A DNA stretch of 24,209 bases from Hepatocystis sp. ex Piliocolobus tephrosceles (taxonomy: Eukaryota > Apicomplexa > Aconoidasida > Haemosporida > Plasmodiidae): the NCBI GenBank assembly GCA_902459845.2, contig CABPSV020000040.1, forward strand, positions 1 to 24,209. Reading direction: 5' to 3'. The position numbers and the translations under genes are program-made. Positions 19,075 through 24,209 of the stretch are shown here, piece after piece. Positions within the stretch are counted from its first letter, which is position 1. Every line of letters starts with the position of its first letter. The notes under the pieces were generated by a model. The model was not told where the DNA came from. It saw only the letters and a program-made list of their open reading frames with translations, and searched no databases.

Positions 19075-22000
19075 CTACAAATTATATGCTACACAATCCA
19101 TATATTTTTCCACTTTCCTTAAAACATGATAAAAGTTGTGAATACATTTATTTTGTTTGTCCTCAGCAATATTACAAAGCTGTTCATTTTTTTTTTTTAT
19201 ATTGTCAGAAAAAGTATAAACGTCGTTATTTGAGATGAACTGGTCAGAATATTTAAAAATTGTTGATGCATATGTGGTAGGGGGTTTATTAAGTCCATAT
19301 TTGGAGTTGGCAGTTAAATTTATAATATAATCTTTATTATCAATAATTGTAATACTATCATCATCAGAGTTTTTATTTTTATTCTCACCACTTGTAGTAG
19401 TAGTAGTATTTTTTTTCTTTTTGCTATTATTATATATGTTAGCCCAGTCTAATGTATCCAAATCATGTACATTAACAGCTGTACGTATAAAATTTTGTTC
19501 TTTAATACCCTCAACAATATTACTAAAATTCAAAATATAAAATGTTTTTAATACCTTATCAATATTTATTAATTTTGTATTTAAAATATTAGATAAAATT
19601 GTATAATCTTCTTTTTCAACATTTGAATTAATTACTATGTTTTTTTTTTTTTCATTTAAAAAATTTACAAACATATCCTCACTTATATCTTTAGCTCTTT
19701 TTTTATAATTATAAAATGCTTCAAATTCTAGCTGTAAATTATGAATATATTTTTTAATACTATTCAATTTGTTTATATCTACATTTTTTTTTTCCATTTT
19801 TACATTCTTTCCGTCACACCCGCTTAATCCTCTCTCGTGAAAATAATCTTTTATTTTTTTATAGTTAGCTTCGAAGTTGTTTAGGTCCTATAAGGGGGAG
19901 GAAGGGCAAAGTAAAAGGTGTGCAAATTGTGGGTAGTAAATAAATAAATAAATAAAAAAATAAAAAAATAAATATATGTTTATATATGCACGTACGTATA
20001 AGCACACAACACAGTGTTAGGTTATATGTACACAATCCAAATAACAACGACACAAGTTTATGCCTAATTAGTGTTACACTTAAAACATGGATGCTCAAGT
20101 TTTCCGACTGTTTTTCAGTTGTTATATCCTTAAAGAATTGATTAATATTTATATCGTCAAAATCAATTACAGTCGAATTTTTATTTTGTCGATTTTTTGT
20201 TTCAAATTCGACATTTATATCTTCATTAAAAATAGATTGAAGCCATATCCAAAAAATGGATCTTAATTTTTCATAATAAAAAAAATTAATTCCATTTTTA
20301 TAAATATGTATAATATTATTATATAAATTTATATCGTTTAAAATATATAATTCATTAATTGTAATTTTATCATATAATATATCATAATTTATATTTTCTA
20401 TATTATCTGTTGGATCAAAAACAAAATTATTATTATACTGTTCTTTATTTAAAAAATTATTTGTTTTATTTTGATAACTACTATTTATATTACTTTTTTT
20501 ATTTCCACCTGTTTCATTATTTTTTATATTTAATAATTTTTCTAAATTTTTTTGATCTTGTTCAATATCAATATTAACAGTAAATATAACATTATCCATT
20601 AAATTAATTTTTTTTTTTTTATCAACAGAAAAATCACTTTGTGTAGTTGGTTTGGTAATATTATCTCCATTTGTTGTATTTGGTAAGTGTACGACTACAT
20701 TATGTGTCTGTGTATATGCATTTATTAAATCTTGAAATTTTTGAAATAATAATAATCGACTTTTATCATAATTATATATCTTATTAATACTAAAAATTAT
20801 ATTTTTATGTAATTGTATTAATTTATTACTATTTATATTAATATTTTTTAATAATTTTTTTATAGAAATTATATTATGAACATCTTCATTTAAATATAAT
20901 AATAAATCATTTTTTATGACTTGGTCATAATTTATATTCATATAATAATAATTTGTTAAAAATTGTTCTTCATATGTTGAATAATTATATGATGCATAAG
21001 AATATAAATCCAAATCATTTTGTTTATTTTTATTTATTTCTGTTTTCATTTCTTCACTTTCATTTTCATCATCTCCATCATTATTACAACTATTTTTGGT
21101 CTTACTCAATCCCACATTTGTTTGTACTTTTTTTCGTAACTTCGCAGATGATTTTGTAAATTGTTTTGTTTTTTCTTCTCCTGACATACCCATTCCAACA
21201 TTTATATCACCATTTATTAAATTAACATTTTTTAATTTATTTAAGAACTTGTAAAAATGTTTATACGAAAATAATTCTAAATCGTATGGTCTATTTGATA
21301 ATAAAAGCATTGCTTCGTTAATATTATAAAAAAAATCAAATCCTTCTTCTTCTTCTTCTTTATTATTATTATTTAATTTTTCATTACTTTGTTTTTTATT
21401 TTGTTTTATATTATTTGTTAAATTCCAATCTCCTACTCGATTTCTTCCTTTGTTATTATTACTATTATTATTGTTGTTAATAAAATAATTAAAAAAATTT
21501 ATATAAAAATTTTGTCTTTTATCGTAATGTCCAAATAAATCAATACAATCTATTAAAAAACCAATACATAATAATAATTCTTTAGCCATCTGAAAATTAC
21601 ACTTAAGTAATTGGTATAACCTAGGGTATTGAAAATATTCCAACAAAAAAACAACAATGGGTGATATTAAATAAAAATCATCTAAATAATGAACATCTTC
21701 ATCCAAATGCTCAGCATTATATTCTTCATTGTCACTGTTACTTTCATTGTTGTTATTGTCCTGTTCATAATCATCCCCTGACTCTCTTTTTAACTCATTT
21801 CTGTTTGACTCATTTTTGTTACTAACGTTACTGACACTTCTGTTACTACTTATATATTGTTCTTCCGTTATTAATATTTGCTTTTTAATATATTCATTAT
21901 ATGTTGGTTTAAATTTTCTCTTAAACTCAAAAATATATAAAAGACATAAATCATTTATTAAATAAGTATATTTTATTATTACTTTTTTTCTTTTTACTTT

Positions 22001-22108
22001 TTTATCATTTTTCCCTCTTCTGAAAATCTCAGGCGTTATATATTCTATACCAAAATAACTTAAAACTTCACATATATGTTCTAAGCTTTCCTTTATTGAA
22101 ATGTTCAT
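19075..22108 (-). CDS. TEDC1: TEDC1-like protein (tubulin epsilon and delta complex subunit), two exons
   Basis: Exon 1 is 22108-20078 and exon 2 is 19887-19075 (minus strand), joined in phase 0 across a 190-bp intron (GTAACA donor, C/T-rich tract, TTATAG acceptor) to 947 residues. The N-terminus (SLEHICEVL, then ITPEIFRRGKND at residues 24-35) resembles the PEIFRRAKFD start of vertebrate TEDC1 as I recall it. Further resemblances are QYPRLYQLL with KELLLCIGFLID (about residues 160-188), a helical segment with NKLIQLHKNIIF, and FWIWLQSIF (about 619-627). Asn-, Lys- and Glu-rich insertions explain the excess over the roughly 400-450 residue animal protein. TEDC1 with TEDC2 binds delta- and epsilon-tubulin and supports triplet microtubules in centrioles; in Plasmodium a role in microgamete basal bodies would be the natural inference. 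Family call is from remembered motifs, not a search. The stop lies in a 14-bp duplication. Confidence 0.6.
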
Positions 22109-22310
22109 TTTTTATTCGACCTACGTATGTATATATATATATATATATATATATCTACTTAGGTGGAAGAAAATAGACACTTATGTGGTCAACATACTAA
22201 AAAAAAAAAAAATATAAGCAAAACAAAGTTTCACTTTTTCAATGACACATATTTTGAGAAAGAGATAAGCACAATGATTGACATAAAATAAAAAAATAAA
22301 AAAATAAAAT

Positions 22311-22380
22311 AACATCAAATGACATCAAATAACATCAAATAACATCAAATAACATCAAATAACATCAAATAACATCAAAT
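22311..22380. repeat. 10-bp tandem array (AACATCAAAT), 7 copies
   Basis: Seven contiguous 10-bp units; six are identical and one begins GACATC. They lie about 200-270 bp upstream of the TEDC1-like start codon. Confidence 0.96.
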
Positions 22381-22889
22381 AAAATAAAAATTTCTTTGCA
22401 ATGACACTTTTACAAATTTAGTTTAGCTCGGTTTGGCATTCTACATACATATATAATATATCTGTACATATATGTACATATACAGGGACATAACTATATG
22501 TTTAATTATAATTGAAAATTTTACTTTTTTTTTATTTTGTTAAAAAAATAAAATTACAAATGCTAGGGAAAAAACATTTATAATTTTTAACTTTTAAATA
22601 AAGCACATCTTACAATAAATATATCAAACTATATATAAAAAGCACGAGCGTGAAAACATGTACGCATATATATACATACATATATATATATATATATACA
22701 TACATAAATACATTAACACGACTGAGTGATATATTTATATGATATAATTTTTTTTTTTTAATTTATTTTTCTAAGATATATATTTGATTATTTTTATTTG
22801 AAGCTTTAATAGGGTAAAAAATTGCAAAACGCATATTTTTTTTTTTTTTTTTTTTTTTATGCACAAGCACGTTTATATTCTTAGCTGCA

Positions 22890-22991
22890 ATGGGAATAAA
22901 GCGGCATGTATTTATTCCTATTACGATTACTACTGTTTTATTTATTTTTTTAATGCCTTTATACATTATTACAGGACCACAAGCAAAATAA
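22890..22991 (+). CDS. Candidate 33-codon smORF or terminal exon with one transmembrane helix; unrecognised
   Basis: ATG 22890 opens MGIKRHVFIP, then a continuous hydrophobic helix (ITITTVLFIFLMPLYII), then TGPQAK and two stops. A basic N-terminus with a single membrane span is typical of small ER or mitochondrial inner-membrane proteins. It is preceded by poly(T) and TATTCTTAG (ending 22884), a good splice acceptor, so it may instead be the last exon of a longer gene with one more Ala codon. Sequence complexity is higher than in the flanks. The opposite strand is also open for 80 codons (22763-23005) but includes a poly-Lys run and is less convincing. Confidence 0.35.
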   Translation: MGIKRHVFIPITITTVLFIFLMPLYIITGPQAK

Positions 22992-23011
22992 TAACATCGT
23001 AGCATTTTTTC

Positions 23012-23051
<40 letters not shown>

Positions 23052-23219
23052 TACTAAAGAAAGAAAAAAACACCCTTTCATGACAACTGCTATACGAAAA
23101 GAGACAATAATAGGCAGTCTTAAATGCGCATTTTCTCTACATATATATAACTCAAACAAACGGCATTGTGTTATAAAACAACTGCAGAAGAAAAAAATAA
23201 AATAATTTTTCTATAAAAA

Positions 23220-23320
23220 ATTGTTAAAAAAATTGTAAAAAAATTGTAAAAAAATTGTAAAAAAATTGTAAAAAAATTGTAAAAAAATTGTAAAAAATTT
23301 TGTTAAAAAAATTGTTAAAA
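23220..23320. repeat. 11-bp tandem array (ATTGTAAAAAA), about 6 exact copies plus variants
   Basis: ATTGT begins at 23232, 23243, 23254, 23265, 23276 and 23287 (exact 11-bp period), with TTGTTAAAAAA variants on each side. It ends about 30 bp before the BUD32 start codon, so it lies in the leader or core promoter. Confidence 0.93.
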
Positions 23321-23350
23321 ACAATTCATTACAAAAAGGAAAAACGCATT

Positions 23351-23390
23351 ATGGAAGAAATCTTAATATCAACAGGATCAGATGCTGTAT

Positions 23391-23427
<37 letters not shown>

Positions 23428-24138
23428 GTTTTATTTGTCATTTTTGTTAGTAATTTATAAAATAGTAGTAATATAGCAGTAATACATGTATGTACGTATG
23501 TGTTGGTGTGCGCTTTTATTACATATATGCAATATATATATTTTTTTTTTCTCTCCTTTTTTTTGTCTATTTTTATTTTTTTTACTTCTCTTTTTTAGAA
23601 CATATACATGTGTAAGTTTCTCGGAAAAAATGTAGTGAAAAAAGTAATTTATAGGAAATTTTATAGACATAAAACTATAGACAAAAAAATTCGTAAATTA
23701 AGGATATCAAATGAAATAAAATTTACAAAAAGATTAACTAGTCTGAATATAGATGTACCAATTCTTTATTTTATAGATATGGAAGAAAAAAGTTTATTTT
23801 TTGAATATATAAAAGGGTGTACAATTAATAATATTTTAAAAAATATAATAGAATATGTACCGAACATTGCAAAAGCAGTTGGTATAATTTTAGCAAAAAT
23901 ACATAATGGTGGTGTTATTCATGGAGACTTTACAACTTCCAATTTAATGTTAAGAAATTCTTATATTTATAAAAATAAGATTTATAATTATAAAGATAAT
24001 ACAAGTTATGAATTTAGTGACATTAAGAACATTAAGCTTTGTGTCATTGATTTTGGTCTTTCTTTCTTATCGTCCACAGTTGAGGTATGTTCAGTAAAAA
24101 AGAAAAAAAAAGAAAAAAAGAAAAAAAAAGAAAAAAAG

Positions 24139-24209
<71 letters not shown>
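23351..24209 (+). CDS. BUD32: Bud32/PRPK (TP53RK) KEOPS kinase, 3' partial
   Basis: Exon 1 (23351-23386) encodes MEEILISTGSDA and ends at GTATGT. Exon 2 (23599-24084) follows a TTTTTTAG acceptor in phase 0 and ends at another GTATGT donor; the rest lies beyond the window. Family hallmarks: NVVKKVIYRKFYRHK (ATP-binding Lys region), RISNEIKFTKRL (the paired Glu helix), the catalytic loop IHGDFTTSNLML with the Bud32-type HGDxTTSN, and CVIDFGLSF with the DFG metal-binding motif. Bud32 is the small atypical kinase/ATPase of KEOPS, which with Kae1 makes t6A37 on ANN-decoding tRNAs. The 174 residues present match the N-terminal two thirds of human TP53RK. The intron at the window end becomes an A-run of about 70 bases. 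Confidence 0.95.

Larger units (their letters stand above)
22109..23350. other. Divergent intergenic/promoter region between TEDC1-like gene and BUD32
   Basis: It carries both 5' flanks. It holds (TA)n just upstream of the TEDC1-like start, a 10-bp array (22311-22380), (TA)n near 22670-22700, poly(T) near 22838-22859, a mixed-composition island (22860-23005) open on both strands, and an 11-bp array (23220-23320) just before the BUD32 start. Confidence 0.8.

Noticed and set aside
19865..20077. Read-through of the TEDC1-like exon 1 to a stop at 19865
   Set aside because: This tail is intronic: it has GTAACA and a pyrimidine-TTATAG boundary, and splicing restores a charged helical C-terminus.

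Overview
This window is nuclear DNA of a malaria parasite (Plasmodium). The reasons are extreme A+T content, poly(dA)/poly(dT) runs of up to 47 bp or more, asparagine-rich insertions inside conserved proteins, short GT-AG introns full of homopolymers, and A-rich start-codon contexts. I cannot name the species from sequence alone. The heavy Asn repeats would fit P. falciparum-like, P. malariae-like or avian lineages better than the more GC-rich P. vivax.

Layout, left to right. The window opens inside a CHIP/STUB1-type TPR plus U-box ubiquitin ligase (+, 5' end missing). An intergenic region of about 2.1 kb follows, holding a large imperfect inverted repeat and several short coding-like islands with splice signals. 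Next is a three-exon RAP-domain protein (+, 3923-8038), then the single-exon 60S biogenesis factor NSA2 (+, 9678-10457). Tubulin-specific chaperone E (TBCE; +, 12274-15803) follows; its C-terminal ubiquitin-like domain is recovered only by splicing three exons. The next 1.7 kb contains what looks like a small gene frameshifted by a 19-bp tandem repeat, plus a 14-bp tandem array. RPB10/RPABC5 (-, 17486-17695) comes next. A two-exon gene (-, 19075-22108) then has the sequence signature of TEDC1, the delta/epsilon-tubulin complex subunit. A divergent intergenic region with phased repeats and a possible 33-codon membrane smORF leads to the first two exons of a Bud32/PRPK-type KEOPS kinase (+, 23351 onward), cut off by the window end in a poly(A) run.

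The genes do not form an operon. They are ordinary eukaryotic housekeeping genes: protein quality control (CHIP), probable organellar RNA metabolism (RAP protein), ribosome assembly (NSA2), tubulin folding (TBCE), transcription (RPB10), tRNA t6A modification (Bud32) and probable centriole/basal-body tubulin biology (TEDC1-like). I see no mobile element, CRISPR array, tRNA or rRNA. Intergenic DNA is dominated by poly(A/T), (TA)n and short tandem arrays, several with a unit of 10-12 bp. The least expected items are the TEDC1 candidate, the frameshifted small gene at 16820, the inverted repeat at 2933-3028 and the candidate small genes. All identifications are from motif recognition without database searches.
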